Source of the DNA: Rhodeus uyekii
Lineage: Eukaryota > Chordata > Actinopteri > Cypriniformes > Acheilognathidae
DNA: 64,000 nt
Assembly: GCA_037043235.1 (NCBI GenBank)
Contig: JAWRVZ010000562.1
Location: forward strand, 62,001-126,000
Reading direction: 5' to 3'
Part shown: positions 63,578 through 64,000 of the stretch, piece after piece
Numbering within the stretch: position 1 is the stretch's first letter
Layout of the letters: every line of letters starts with the position of its first letter
Notes under the pieces: generated by a model
The model's database searches: none
Seen by the model: only the letters and a program-made list of their open reading frames with translations
What the model was told of the DNA's origin: nothing
Position numbers and translations under genes: made by a program

Positions 63578-64000
63578 TTACAATGTTGAAGGCTGTGTGT
63601 ACAAGTTTACAACATCTTGGGTGATGATGGGCAATGTGTAGCTGTGGTCTGTCCAACAATCTGCTCCTCGCATGGCCTTGGTAATAAGGATATCCTTGGC
63701 ATCGCGCTGGTGGACTATTACATAGTCAATTAAATGCCATTGGCGATATCTGGGGTGCATGCAGGTGTTCTTGTTTATTTGCCATTCTGATTTTTTTTAT
63801 TAGAAGGCTAAATTCTGCACATTTGCTGTGTAGGAGCAGGCTGTTGCTGTTCATTTTGCCGACACCTTGTTTGCCAAGCACACCTTTACATTGATTATAG
63901 TCACAGCCAACTCAGGCGTTGAAGTCCACCAGTAGATTGATCTTGTCATCTGCTGGAACCGAGCTAAGTACAGAGCTGAGGTCGGTATAAAACTGCTCTG
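63578..64000 (-). pseudogene. RTE-clade LINE endonuclease fragment, minus strand
   Basis: The minus strand from the right edge reads EQFYTDLSSVL, then INLLVDFNA (the GDFNA active-site motif with G changed to V), VGCDYNQCKGVLGKQGVGKMNSNSLLLHSKCAEFSLLI, and in another frame MHPRYRQWHLIDYVIVHQRD and ITKAMRGADCWTDHSY. The MHPRS..W.LIDYV..R and DCWTDH motifs are typical of RTE-type endonucleases often annotated as craniofacial development protein 2-like. A stop follows DFNA and there is at least one frameshift. The element continues beyond the window. Confidence 0.85.

Overview
This is an animal genome window, most probably from an ostariophysan-type teleost fish. It contains four spliced coding exons of one conserved vertebrate gene and the dense, nested transposon load typical of fish: CR1/L2-clade LINEs, an RTE-clade LINE, tRNA-derived SINE pieces, Tc1/mariner elements with TA duplications, many hAT elements with 8-bp duplications, LTR retroelements and Helitron-like elements. 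There is no bacterial gene organisation. Most open reading frames here are chance frames or transposon relics.

The one host gene is tmem19 (transmembrane protein 19, DUF92 family), on the + strand. Coding exons lie at about 36323-36458, 37220-37333, 48748-48885 and 58897-59151. All junctions are phase 1 with AG/GT borders. The introns are 0.76, 11.4 and 10.0 kb, and the last starts inside the window and runs out of it. The C-terminal third of the protein lies beyond the right edge. Introns 2 and 3 are filled almost entirely with mobile elements. A GC-rich stretch with ETS- and YY1-like motifs at 35.37-35.94 kb is the best promoter candidate.

Layout. 0-2.3 kb: a broken coding relic, open at the left edge, that looks like a DDE transposase of a family I cannot name. 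2.6-12 kb: hAT and mariner-like pieces and a damaged L2 LINE split by a 741-bp hAT element that still carries a BED-finger exon. 12.9-19.7 kb: microsatellites, a hAT MITE and minus-strand LTR-retroelement debris. 19.8-25.6 kb: the best L2 LINE, with a small transmembrane ORF, esterase remnant, endonuclease, reverse transcriptase and tail, split by a 1651-bp non-autonomous LTR element with 282-bp LTRs and a proline-rich ORF. 27-35 kb: hAT MITEs, a TATA/AATAAA-bearing LTR with a gag-like relic, and two TA-flanked mariner-type elements. 35.4-59.2 kb: tmem19. Its introns hold a 3.2-kb TIR element, Helitron-like termini with covarying hairpins, nested hAT/mariner groups and a nearly intact DD37E Tc1-like transposon. 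59.6-64 kb: a hAT element containing a 589-bp foldback, a 65-bp minisatellite, and an RTE endonuclease on the - strand.

Several insertions can be dated relative to one another, because the window also holds a related copy without the insertion. Families and boundaries come from reading the sequence; no database search was run.
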